This document shows positions 36,925-43,674 of a stretch of DNA of 64,000 nt, piece by piece. A program made the position numbers and the translations under genes. This stretch comes from Methylotenera_A sp040387515 (GTDB lineage Bacteria; Pseudomonadota; Gammaproteobacteria; Burkholderiales; Methylophilaceae), in the NCBI GenBank assembly GCA_040387515.1, contig JAZKDP010000016.1:1-64000 (forward strand). The letters run 5' to 3'. Numbering within the stretch: the first letter of the stretch is position 1; the number at the start of each line of letters is the position of its first letter. The notes beneath the pieces were generated by a model. The model was not told where the DNA came from. It saw only the letters and a list, made by a program, of their open reading frames with translations, and made no database searches.

Positions 36925-36940
36925 AATTCAGTATTGAATT
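36925..36940. terminator. weak bidirectional hairpin between convergent genes
   Basis: AATTCA (36925-36930) and TGAATT (36935-36940) form a 6-bp stem flanked by A-rich sequence on the left and T-rich on the right. It lies between the convergent lipoprotein and response-regulator genes, where a two-way terminator is expected. Confidence 0.4.
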
Positions 36941-36964
36941 TTTTTACTTAATTAACCAAAAGAA

Positions 36965-37603
36965 TCAAGGATCAATCAAGCCACTGCGCATCGCAATCAA
37001 TGCAATTTCTGCCGAGTTATTAGCGTTTAGTTTTTGCTTAATATTGTATAAATGCGTGCCAACTGTACGTGGGCTTAAAAACAAGGTTTCCGCAATTTCG
37101 TTGGTAGTTTTGCCTTTTGCCAACGACATAAATACTTCAAACTCACGTTCACTTAATATATCTACTGGATTTTGCTCTCCCGACAATTGCTGTATTGCCA
37201 TTTGCTGCGCAATAATCGCCTCAATGTATTTTTTGCCGCTTGCCACTGTACGGATAGCTTTTATCAACTCTTCAGCCGCACTACGCTTGGTTAAATAGCC
37301 CATCGCACCTGCATTGAGAACGCGTTTTGGATGCACAGAATCCTCATGTGCAGACAACACTAATATCTTTGCATTACTATCTTTAGCTAAAATTCGATCA
37401 ATCGCTTCCATACCGCCAATGCCTGGCATCGTGATATCCATCACCACCACATCTGGCTTAAACTCCATGTAGTTTTTAATCGCGTTCTCGCCATTTTCCG
37501 CTTCTGCAATAACTTTAATTTCGCTGGCCGATTCTAGTAACATTTTAAAACCCATGCGCACTACCGCGTGGTCATCGACTAGCATCACATTGATTTGACT
37601 CAT
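36965..37603 (-). CDS. NarL/FixJ-family response regulator
   Basis: Two-domain transcription regulator. The receiver domain (about 4-120) has Asp10/Asp11 and the phosphoacceptor Asp56 in VVVMDITMPG. The LuxR-type HTH (about 148-205) contains LSEREFEV and NEIAETLFLSPRTVGTHLYNIKQKL. Its 212 residues are standard. AGGA lies 9 bases before the ATG. It is 87 bases downstream of the histidine-kinase gene, its probable partner. Target genes are unknown. Confidence 0.92.
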   Translation of the reverse strand: MSQINVMLVDDHAVVRMGFKMLLESASEIKVIAEAENGENAIKNYMEFKPDVVVMDITMPGIGGMEAIDRILAKDSNAKILVLSAHEDSVHPKRVLNAGAMGYLTKRSAAEELIKAIRTVASGKKYIEAIIAQQMAIQQLSGEQNPVDILSEREFEVFMSLAKGKTTNEIAETLFLSPRTVGTHLYNIKQKLNANNSAEIALIAMRSGLIDP

Positions 37604-37690
37604 TTTCTTGTCCTAGTTAACTACTTTTTATTGATTACTTTTAAATTTCTTAATTTATATCTCTTAAGTAATATGTGCAAACTGCAACTT

Positions 37691-39493
37691 TTAAACTTTT
37701 ACAGCTTGCGGAATATAAATGTAAATCGTCGTTCCTATCTTTATATCACCCGTTTTTTTAACGCTTGAAGCTTTACGGCTAGCTTTGGTTGCAGATTCAT
37801 TATTAAGCTCAGAATCCACCGTAAAACTGCCTTTAAAACCCTGTACACGTTCGCGCATACCCAACAAGCCAAAATGATTACTCTGATCAACCGAATCGAC
37901 ATTCATGCCGATTCCATCATCTTTAATCGTCAGTTCCAGCGCACCTGCTTCGTTCACCGCCAGTTTCACATCAATATGACGGGCTTCTGAATGCTTAATG
38001 GCATTATTAATCGATTCTTGCACAATACGATAAATATTGATGTTTAAACTTTCACCTAAGCCTTCTAAATTACCTGATAAATCTAAGTTAATCTTTAGAT
38101 TAGGGTGTTGTTTTTGCAAATTATTAATCGTATCTTTTAAGGTCTCACTTAAACCCAAATTATCCAGCGAACCTGGCCTTAATTGCTTAATAATATTATG
38201 CATGCCATCATAAATATGATTAGCAGCAGCCACAATGGTTTGCGCACTGGCTTCTACTTCTGGTGCTTTTTCTTTGGTTTTATTGGCAATGGCAACCGCA
38301 AACGTTTTAATTGCAGTGACATATTGCCCAAGCTCATCATGTAATTCACGCGCCAAACTACGCCGCTCATCTTCAATATGCTTCTGAATCAAGTGCGTGA
38401 CTTGGCGATTTTCTTCTAATTTACTTTCTGCCGCCGCTGCTTTGCGCTCTGCGATTTCCACCTGCTTGCGTTCGGTAATATCGCGCATGCTAGAAATATC
38501 ACCTATTACCTGATTGCTCACGGGATCAATCAAAGGTGCGGCAGAAATGGATACGTCAATTATTCTGCCATCACGCGCCTGGCGTTGCGTATCGTGATTT
38601 TCTACGTTACGCCTATCGTTAATGGCACGCCTGTTTTCGATCAAATCACGCTCTTGGCCTTTTGGTATCAATGTGCTGGCAGATTTACCAATAATATCTT
38701 GTGGCGCATAGCCAAATATCTTTTGTGCGGCCATATTCCAAAACGAAATATTGCCATTCAAATCGTGAATCATCATCGCATCCGCCGTTTGTTGCGCAAT
38801 AAGTGCCAAACGTTGATTTTCAGAGGTGCTTTTTTGCAGCGATTCTCCCATTAAGTTAAAGTTTTTGGCAATCGAATCAAACTCAGACAAATTAAAATGC
38901 GGCAAACGCGCTGATAAATCACCCCGCTCCATTCGATTAATGGCTTTCAACATCGGCTGTAAAGGCTGCAGCCAGCGCCCTAACATCCAATACACAATCC
39001 CATTTAATAAGATAAAAAACCCAAGCCCTACCCAAAACAAAATGCGCATTTTGCTCCAAGCCTCACGTATCGCGCCTGCTGGGTTAGGGTTTACGATTAA
39101 CTTGCCGAAACGAATCAAACGTGAAACAGATGGCTCATGTGGATTCAACATGTGTTCAAACCATTCTGGAGGTGTTATATCTGCACGATATTTAGAAGGC
39201 GGTGATTGAAAAAGCAATGCACCATTTAAGCTATACAAGTAAATTTCATTGCTACGCACATGGCCCAAATGCTCTAAAAAACGCCGCATCACATCATGCG
39301 TGTACCCCCATTCTGGGTTTTGAATAGAACTCACCACAACGGTATCCAGCAACTGCACTGTCACTCTGGTCGCCGCTTCCACACCTTCTTGAATGGATGA
39401 TTTCATGCCTTTTAAAATGACATATCCCACCGCCAGCATAAACAGCAATAGCAGAGTAGCAATCAGTAAATTTAATCGGTAGCGCAAGCTCAT
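37691..39493 (-). CDS. PAS-domain sensor histidine kinase (NarX/DegS type)
   Basis: A 600-residue membrane sensor kinase. Seen in order: transmembrane segment 1 (about 8-28), a periplasmic sensor region (29-150), transmembrane segment 2 (about 151-171), HAMP (172-225), a PAS domain (about 228-345, ending in the PAC-type DITERKQVE), and a HisKA_3 dimerisation domain with His385 in ARELHDELGQ. A HATPase domain follows (DGIGMN, GLLGMRERVQ). This kinase class phosphorylates NarL-type regulators, matching the next gene. It starts 9 bases after ppk2. The signal is not known. Confidence 0.92.
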   Translation of the reverse strand: MSLRYRLNLLIATLLLLFMLAVGYVILKGMKSSIQEGVEAATRVTVQLLDTVVVSSIQNPEWGYTHDVMRRFLEHLGHVRSNEIYLYSLNGALLFQSPPSKYRADITPPEWFEHMLNPHEPSVSRLIRFGKLIVNPNPAGAIREAWSKMRILFWVGLGFFILLNGIVYWMLGRWLQPLQPMLKAINRMERGDLSARLPHFNLSEFDSIAKNFNLMGESLQKSTSENQRLALIAQQTADAMMIHDLNGNISFWNMAAQKIFGYAPQDIIGKSASTLIPKGQERDLIENRRAINDRRNVENHDTQRQARDGRIIDVSISAAPLIDPVSNQVIGDISSMRDITERKQVEIAERKAAAAESKLEENRQVTHLIQKHIEDERRSLARELHDELGQYVTAIKTFAVAIANKTKEKAPEVEASAQTIVAAANHIYDGMHNIIKQLRPGSLDNLGLSETLKDTINNLQKQHPNLKINLDLSGNLEGLGESLNINIYRIVQESINNAIKHSEARHIDVKLAVNEAGALELTIKDDGIGMNVDSVDQSNHFGLLGMRERVQGFKGSFTVDSELNNESATKASRKASSVKKTGDIKIGTTIYIYIPQAVKV

Positions 39494-39502
39494 AATAGTG
39501 CG

Positions 39503-40315
39503 CTAATCATCAATCGTAATCGTTTTAAAATCAGCTGGCACAGGCGGATAATCTAATTGAAGTTTTTTTAACGCACTAAATAATAAACGTGAAATCAATA
39601 AGTTACGGTTAGTCTTGGAATCTGCTGGCACCACATACCAAGGCGCATAACTAGTGCTAGTCGCTGCCATCGCATTTTCATAAGCCTGCATATATTTCGG
39701 CCAAAGTGCACGCTCTTTTAAATCATTTGGATTAAATTTCCAAGTTTTAGTCGGGTCATCCAACCTATCTTGCATACGCACTTTTTGCTCTGCTTTTGAA
39801 ATATGCAAATAACATTTAACAATCACCGTACCGGTTTCAGTTAACTGTTTTTCAAACGCGTTAATCTGCGCATAACGGCGCTTGCACTCTGCATCATCAA
39901 TCCAATCATGCACTTTCACAATCAGCACATCTTCATAATGGCTACGATTAAAAATCACAATCTCGCCTTTTTGCGGCACTTGTTTATGCACGCGCCACAA
40001 ATAATCGTGCGCTAACTCCTCCTCAGTTGGACCTTTAAAACTTGCCAAGCGAATGCCCAGCGGATCACATTCACTAAAGACATGTCGTACCGTACCATCT
40101 TTTCCGCTGGCATCCATACCCTGCAAAATCAGCAACACTTTATGCTTGCCTTGCGCGTATAAAATATCTTGCAACGCATTAATTTTGCTGGCGAGCTTTT
40201 CAAGCTCTAATACATCTGCTTCTTTTGATATGCCACGTTCAGATCTATCGTCTGGCTTGATATTTTTAAGTGAGAATTTTTTGTGGTTAACGCGATATTG
40301 CTGCAAATTAGACAT
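39503..40315 (-). CDS. polyphosphate kinase 2 family protein
   Basis: PPK2-family phosphotransferase that uses polyphosphate to phosphorylate nucleotides, or the reverse. The P-loop-like GMDASGKDG is at 66-74, followed by the family blocks FNRSHYEDVLIVKVH and RDRLDDPTKTWKFNPNDLKER (variants visible). At 270 residues it has a single PPK2 domain, probably the class that acts on AMP/ADP, but the substrate is not certain. It lies between the integron integrase (42 bases upstream) and the histidine kinase (9 bases downstream), all on the minus strand. Confidence 0.9.
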   Translation of the reverse strand: MSNLQQYRVNHKKFSLKNIKPDDRSERGISKEADVLELEKLASKINALQDILYAQGKHKVLLILQGMDASGKDGTVRHVFSECDPLGIRLASFKGPTEEELAHDYLWRVHKQVPQKGEIVIFNRSHYEDVLIVKVHDWIDDAECKRRYAQINAFEKQLTETGTVIVKCYLHISKAEQKVRMQDRLDDPTKTWKFNPNDLKERALWPKYMQAYENAMAATSTSYAPWYVVPADSKTNRNLLISRLLFSALKKLQLDYPPVPADFKTITIDD

Positions 40316-40357
40316 AATAAAAAACCTTTAAAATTGTTATCAATTTAACACACTCCA

Positions 40358-41359
40358 TTACAGCGTATCTAGCGGACTACCCACACCACGCCCACCTTTA
40401 TTAAGTACATGGGTATAAATCATCGTAGTAGAAACATCTGAATGGCCTAATAATTCCTGCACGGTGCGAATATCGTAGCCACCTTCAAGCAAATGCGTAG
40501 CAAAACTGTGCCTAAAAGTATGTGGTGTAGCTAACTTTGTTAACCCAGCTAAATTCACTGCTTTTTTAACACTACGTTGCACAGTTTTTTCATCGGCATG
40601 ATGTCTGCGCGTGATTTTTGAGCGAGGGTCTACAGAAAGCTTGATTGAAGGAAACACATATTGCCAACTCCAATCTTTAGCTGCATTTGGGTATTTTCTA
40701 TCTAACGCCATCGGCATAAACACCGCACCAAAACCAGCAGATAAGTCATCTTTATGCAACGCCTGCACTTTAAGCAAATGGCTTTTCAGTGGCTCAATTA
40801 GGGTAACTGGCAACATGGTGACCCTGTCTTTAAAACCCTTACCCTCGCGCACTAAAATCTCGCGCCTTGCAAAATCAATATCTTTCACTCTTAAACGCAA
40901 GGTTTCCATAATGCGCAAACCACTACCATACAATAAGCTGGCTATTAACCACATCGTGCCATCTAAACGGTTGAGTATCGCCTGCACTTCAGCCTGTGTA
41001 AGTACTACGGGCAAACGCTTTGGCGCTTTAGCCTGCGTTACGTTATCTAGCCATGGAAGTTCCTCCCCTAGCACTTCTTTATACAAATACAACAAAGCAC
41101 TTTTTGCTTGATTTTGCGTACTAGCAGAAACATTGCGCGCTACAGCAAGGTGCGTTAAAAAAGCCTCTACTTCTGTCGCACCCATCTCTTTTGGGTGCTG
41201 CTTGCCATGATGCCATATATATCGTTTAATCCAATCTACATAAGTTTTCTCTGTGCGTAAGCTGTAATGCTTAATGCGCATTTTTGCTATCACTTGCTCC
41301 AACAGTTTAGGTGGCGGAGCAGATAGTTGAGATTCATCAGGTGTGCTTGGGTTATTCAT
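40358..41359 (-). CDS. intI: integron integrase (IntI)
   Basis: Tyrosine recombinase that inserts and excises gene cassettes at attI and attC. The catalytic residues are Arg149 (YGSGLRIME), His280-X-X-Arg283 (TPHTFRHSFATHLLEGGY), His306 (LLGHSD) and Tyr315 (MIYTHV). The region about 214-262, including YPNAAKDWSWQYVFPS, is the extra helix patch found only in integron integrases and used to recognise extrahelical bases of folded attC. Its 333 residues are standard for IntI and it shows no internal stop, so it looks functional. It is transcribed away from the cassettes, the normal arrangement. Confidence 0.96.
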   Translation of the reverse strand: MNNPSTPDESQLSAPPPKLLEQVIAKMRIKHYSLRTEKTYVDWIKRYIWHHGKQHPKEMGATEVEAFLTHLAVARNVSASTQNQAKSALLYLYKEVLGEELPWLDNVTQAKAPKRLPVVLTQAEVQAILNRLDGTMWLIASLLYGSGLRIMETLRLRVKDIDFARREILVREGKGFKDRVTMLPVTLIEPLKSHLLKVQALHKDDLSAGFGAVFMPMALDRKYPNAAKDWSWQYVFPSIKLSVDPRSKITRRHHADEKTVQRSVKKAVNLAGLTKLATPHTFRHSFATHLLEGGYDIRTVQELLGHSDVSTTMIYTHVLNKGGRGVGSPLDTL

Positions 41360-41396
41360 TCATTGTTATTTAGGTGTGCTAAAATTTATTTAATAA

Positions 41397-41425
41397 TTGA
41401 TTTAATTAAGATTATGCGCTATATA
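41397..41425 (+). promoter_or_regulatory. candidate cassette promoter Pc
   Basis: TTGATT (41397-41402), a 17-base spacer, and TATATA (41420-41425) point toward the cassettes, with transcription expected to begin about 41432, some 50 bases before the attI core. This is the normal place and direction for a cassette promoter. Confidence 0.55.
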
Positions 41426-41438
41426 TTAAAATTATCAA
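41411..41438 (-). promoter_or_regulatory. candidate integrase promoter Pint
   Basis: On the minus strand TTGATA (41438-41433), a 16-base spacer, and CATAAT (41416-41411) match sigma-70 boxes at 5 of 6 positions each. It overlaps Pc on the other strand, so the two promoters should interfere. No complete LexA box (CTGT-N8-ACAG) is seen. Confidence 0.55.
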
Positions 41439-41483
41439 CCTGTCCTAATAAAAGATTAAGTTTTTTTTTGGGGTCTACTTTAC

Positions 41484-41490
41484 GTTAGAA
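41484..41490 (+). other. attI core site
   Basis: GTTAGAA at 41484-41490 marks the junction between attI and cassette 1; recombination is expected between G41484 and T41485. The match to GTTRRRY fails only at the last base. The bases AGAAGG at this junction also act as Shine-Dalgarno for the first cassette gene. Confidence 0.8.
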
Positions 41491-42082
41491 GGCTACTAAA
41501 TGGACTATCGAGATTTCACCTCTCTACTAACCCGAATTTTCGGGGCCTTCATGATAGCTAATGTCTTTTTCTTTTATCTCCCAGGCAGTATTAGTAATGC
41601 ACTTCCTGCGCTGAAGTTGTCGTTTGGGATATTTATTTTTCATGCCTTTCTACCTTCCGCCCTCCCGCTGCTAGTAGGCATTCTGTTGATTAAGTTTCCT
41701 TACACAATCACTAACAAACTAATAAAAGGTGAAGCCATCTCAGTTCTGCCAAATCAATATTTACTACAGATTGAGCGCATTGCATTTTGTGTACTGGGGT
41801 TCTTTGTAATATCTCGGTCACTATCTGATCTCGCTTATTACTTAGCCACTTACTATTGGGGCCATCATCTCAATGCTCCATTTCAAACAGAGCAATACAT
41901 TCTTTCCCCAGATCATTTCGGCAATATCATTGGTGCAATTCTGGAAACCATATTTGCGCTTTGGCTTATTTTTGGAGCTGTCGGCATTGCAAAAACGCTA
42001 GCTAGTGTTCGAGACCGCGAATGATAACTTCTAACCCATCATTCAAGCGGGACTGGCTAAAGCCAGCCCCTTAATTCAAACG
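41485..42082 (+). mobile_element. integron cassette 1
   Basis: A 598-base cassette from T41485 to G42082, holding one ORF (41500-42024) and attC1. The inverse core TTCTAAC at 42029-42035 is the exact complement of its own 5' junction, so this is one excisable unit. Confidence 0.9.
41500..42024 (+). CDS. cassette 1 membrane protein of unknown function
   Basis: A 174-residue protein with four likely transmembrane segments (about 13-30, 42-66, 91-115, 139-163) and a mostly polar loop with WGHHLNAPFQTEQY between spans three and four. No family is recognised. The ATG is only 15 bases from the cassette edge and uses AGAAGG (41488-41493) as ribosome binding site. The stop lies 4 bases before the attC, the compact layout typical of cassette genes. 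Expression depends on Pc. Confidence 0.85.
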   Translation: MDYRDFTSLLTRIFGAFMIANVFFFYLPGSISNALPALKLSFGIFIFHAFLPSALPLLVGILLIKFPYTITNKLIKGEAISVLPNQYLLQIERIAFCVLGFFVISRSLSDLAYYLATYYWGHHLNAPFQTEQYILSPDHFGNIIGAILETIFALWLIFGAVGIAKTLASVRDRE

Positions 42083-42088
42083 TTGGGC
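42029..42088 (+). other. attC1 recombination site (60 bases)
   Basis: Inverse core TTCTAAC (42029-42035), arms AAGCGGG and CCCCTT, a stem ACTGGCT/AGCCAG, and core GTTGGGC (42082-42088). The bottom strand can fold into the usual attC hairpin with an unpaired base in the arm. Identical to attC2 from AAC to GTT. Confidence 0.92.
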
Positions 42089-42517
42089 ATCATGCTAATT
42101 TCCAAAACAATCTTACGGTGGAGTCTACTGCTAACGGGGGTTGTGTTTTGCCTCATTTACCTTAACAGCGCCTTCTATCGTGCTTGGGTTGCTGGTGGCC
42201 CTCCCACCGACAATCCCGAGGGCTGGCTTTTCAGTGCTGGCAACTATTTATCCTGGGCTTTAGCTTTTCTTACTTCAGGCATTGGTGTGTTTGCTCTTAT
42301 CAGCAAATTACCTTCATTAAGTAGGGTCGCTTTGGTTTTTATTGCCTTATCAATAATTCTTGGCATTTTTCCAAGTGCACGAGAGTTTGTAGCATCAGAT
42401 GTTTGTTTAGACTCAGGCGGCAAATGGCTCTCGTCAGAACTTAGGTGCATTCATGAGTAATATGCCCAACCCATCATTCAAGCGGGACTGGCTAAAGCCA
42501 GCCCCTTAATTCAAACG
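42083..42517 (+). mobile_element. integron cassette 2
   Basis: A 435-base cassette from T42083 to G42517 with one ORF (42092-42460) and attC2. Its inverse core GCCCAAC (42464-42470) complements its own 5' junction GTTGGGC exactly. Confidence 0.9.
42092..42460 (+). CDS. cassette 2 small membrane protein of unknown function
   Basis: A 122-residue protein with about three hydrophobic segments (8-27, 49-68, 77-95) and a C-terminal tail with two cysteines (VCLDSGGKWLSSELRC) that could form a disulphide outside the membrane. No family is recognised. The ATG at 42092 is 9 bases from the cassette edge; an in-frame TTG at 42083 is the core site itself. No Shine-Dalgarno sequence is seen, so translation may rely on coupling to the upstream transcript. 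The stop is 3 bases before attC2. Confidence 0.8.
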   Translation: MLISKTILRWSLLLTGVVFCLIYLNSAFYRAWVAGGPPTDNPEGWLFSAGNYLSWALAFLTSGIGVFALISKLPSLSRVALVFIALSIILGIFPSAREFVASDVCLDSGGKWLSSELRCIHE

Positions 42518-42523
42518 TTATGT
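42464..42523 (+). other. attC2 recombination site (60 bases)
   Basis: Inverse core GCCCAAC (42464-42470) and core GTTATGT (42517-42523). The 46 bases between AAC and GTT are identical to those of attC1, showing that the two cassettes share a recent attC origin. Confidence 0.92.
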
Positions 42524-43014
42524 GGAAGTCATCCCAAAATCACCAAAAAACTGAAAGATGAAACTCATTTTGAAAAGACTATCGATAGTTGTATTTTTCT
42601 TAGCGCTGTCCGGGTGTAGCAGTATTCCAACTGGTGGTCGCGACAATTGGATAGGCTATACAGAATCGGGAGAAGCTTCTTTCTACGCCGATAAATTTGA
42701 GAATCGAAAAACTGCTAGCGGAGAGCTGTACAAACATAGTTTAAAAACGGCGGCTCATAACAAAATACCTTTCGGTTCAAGTGTAAAGGTAACGAACAAG
42801 AATAACGGGAAAAGCATCGTTGTAAAAATAAATGATCGTGGCCCTTTCGCAAAAGGCCGAATTATTGATCTTTCAAAATCTGCATTCAGTAGTATTGGTA
42901 ACACATCTTCTGGTTTTATAAATGTCAAAATAGAAGTTGTTCGGTAGCACATAACAATTCGTTCAAGCGGGCACTTAAGGTGTCGCTTACCTAAAACTTA
43001 ACGCTTTAAATCCG
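42518..43014 (+). mobile_element. integron cassette 3
   Basis: Begins at T42518 and ends at or before G43014. Its inverse core ACATAAC (42949-42955) complements its own 5' junction GTTATGT. The 3' end is less certain, since the final core GTTAAGT also belongs to a hairpin at the rhodanese stop. Confidence 0.75.
42558..42947 (+). CDS. cassette 3 RlpA-like lipoprotein (double-psi beta-barrel)
   Basis: A 129-residue lipoprotein with signal peptide and lipobox ALSGC (Cys20), then a double-psi beta-barrel of the RlpA type: GEASFYADKFENRKTASGE, TAAHNKIPFGSSVKVTN, VKINDRGPFAKGRIIDLS. RlpA proteins cleave or bind peptidoglycan lacking stem peptides at the septum. The usual catalytic His and Asp correspond to H47-like (AAHNKIPFG) and D in INDRGPF. 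No C-terminal SPOR domain is present. GAAAG precedes the ATG. The stop is 1 base before attC3. Confidence 0.92.
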   Translation: MKLILKRLSIVVFFLALSGCSSIPTGGRDNWIGYTESGEASFYADKFENRKTASGELYKHSLKTAAHNKIPFGSSVKVTNKNNGKSIVVKINDRGPFAKGRIIDLSKSAFSSIGNTSSGFINVKIEVVR

Positions 43015-43020
43015 TTAAGT
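42949..43020 (+). other. attC3 recombination site, 3' end uncertain
   Basis: Inverse core ACATAAC (42949-42955), followed by AATTCGTTCAAGCG typical of 60-base elements, and an inner arm pair AAGCG/CGCTT with CAC/GTG. The first clear GTTRRRY core downstream is GTTAAGT (43014-43020), which makes a longer site than attC1 and attC2. The spacing from arm to core is unusually long, so the 3' half may be rearranged. Confidence 0.6.
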
Positions 43021-43023
43021 TTT
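42993..43023 (-). terminator. hairpin at the end of the rhodanese gene
   Basis: AAAACTTAAC (42993-43002) and GTTAAGTTTT (43014-43023) form a perfect 10-bp stem with an 11-base loop. On the minus strand the right arm overlaps the rhodanese stop and TTTT ends the stem. It also overlaps the attC3 core, so the integron boundary and the terminator are merged. Confidence 0.5.
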
Positions 43024-43458
43024 ATTTTTTAAAGCCTCTTTGTTCCAGCCCACAATGCCTTCTTTCATCACGCGCGCATCTTTGTAACCTGCCCCAATCG
43101 CACGCTCTGCTGCAGCGTGTGATGCTTGGCAATAACTGTTATAGCAATAAAAAACCAACGTGGTGCTTTTATCTTTTGGTAATTCGGTTAGCGCATATTT
43201 GTTGTAAGAAGTGAGCAGTAATGCGCCCGGCACCACACCTGCATCTGTGCGCGCTTCGCTATTATTGGCATCTAAAATCGCTACATTTTTTGCTTTATTA
43301 TCGACAAATTGTTTTACTTCTTTTACTGAGATTTCTTTTACCGCATCCCCTGCATATGCCAAACCGGCAAAAGCAAATGCAATAAAAACGACTGTAGTAA
43401 AAACGGCTGTGAGAAGAAAACTTTCACTGGGAAAAGTCCTGCTTGATAACTGTTTCAT
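43015..43458 (-). CDS. exported rhodanese-like domain protein
   Basis: A 147-residue protein from the ATG at 43458, preceded by AGGG at 7 bases. It has a signal peptide ending about AYA-GD (residue 36) and one rhodanese-like domain. The candidate active cysteine is in FYCYNSYCQASHAAAERA, resembling periplasmic single-domain rhodaneses. A GTG at 43497 would add 13 residues but has no ribosome site. It is transcribed toward the integron and its stop codon overlaps the last core site. It is not a cassette itself: orientation is reversed and no attC bounds its far side. Confidence 0.85.
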   Translation of the reverse strand: MKQLSSRTFPSESFLLTAVFTTVVFIAFAFAGLAYAGDAVKEISVKEVKQFVDNKAKNVAILDANNSEARTDAGVVPGALLLTSYNKYALTELPKDKSTTLVFYCYNSYCQASHAAAERAIGAGYKDARVMKEGIVGWNKEALKNKT

Positions 43459-43674
43459 ATATGCCCTATCACTAAAAATGACCATCAAAATTAACACGTA
43501 TGTTCTGACCTAATCTGACCAAATTAGTTACATGAGTGAGTTAGATTAGTCTGCTGAGTTTGCTAAAACTTACAAGCATCAATAGCATTTAAAATCAGCG
43601 TTAAGAATTAAGTTTAAAAACGTGATTTAAAAAATAATGTTCAAAAAATGTCGCTTTAGTTTTACACTGTTCTA

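Larger units (their letters stand above)
40358..43020. mobile_element. small chromosomal integron with three cassettes
   Basis: A complete integron: intI (minus), a 125-base attI/promoter region, and three cassettes (41485-42082, 42083-42517, 42518-about 43014), all genes in plus orientation. Cassette units are confirmed because the inverse core of each attC is the exact reverse complement of its own 5' junction: TTCTAAC with GTTAGAA, GCCCAAC with GTTGGGC, ACATAAC with GTTATGT. attC1 and attC2 are identical over 52 bases, a property of chromosomal arrays. No transposase or resistance gene is present. Confidence 0.92.

Noticed and set aside
41440..41460. CTGT near 41440 as part of a LexA box for SOS control of intI.
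   Set aside because: The matching ACAG at the right spacing is missing.
42996..43005. Alternative 3' end of attC3 at CTTAACGC.
   Set aside because: The word does not fit GTTRRRY; it would need a first-base change, so GTTAAGT at 43014 is preferred, with uncertainty stated.
43015..43546. Rhodanese gene as a fourth, reversed integron cassette; a GTTAGAT core-like word occurs at 43540.
   Set aside because: No inverse core ACTTAAC paired with an attC fold lies before 43540, and the gene is in the opposite orientation with its own terminator-like hairpin.
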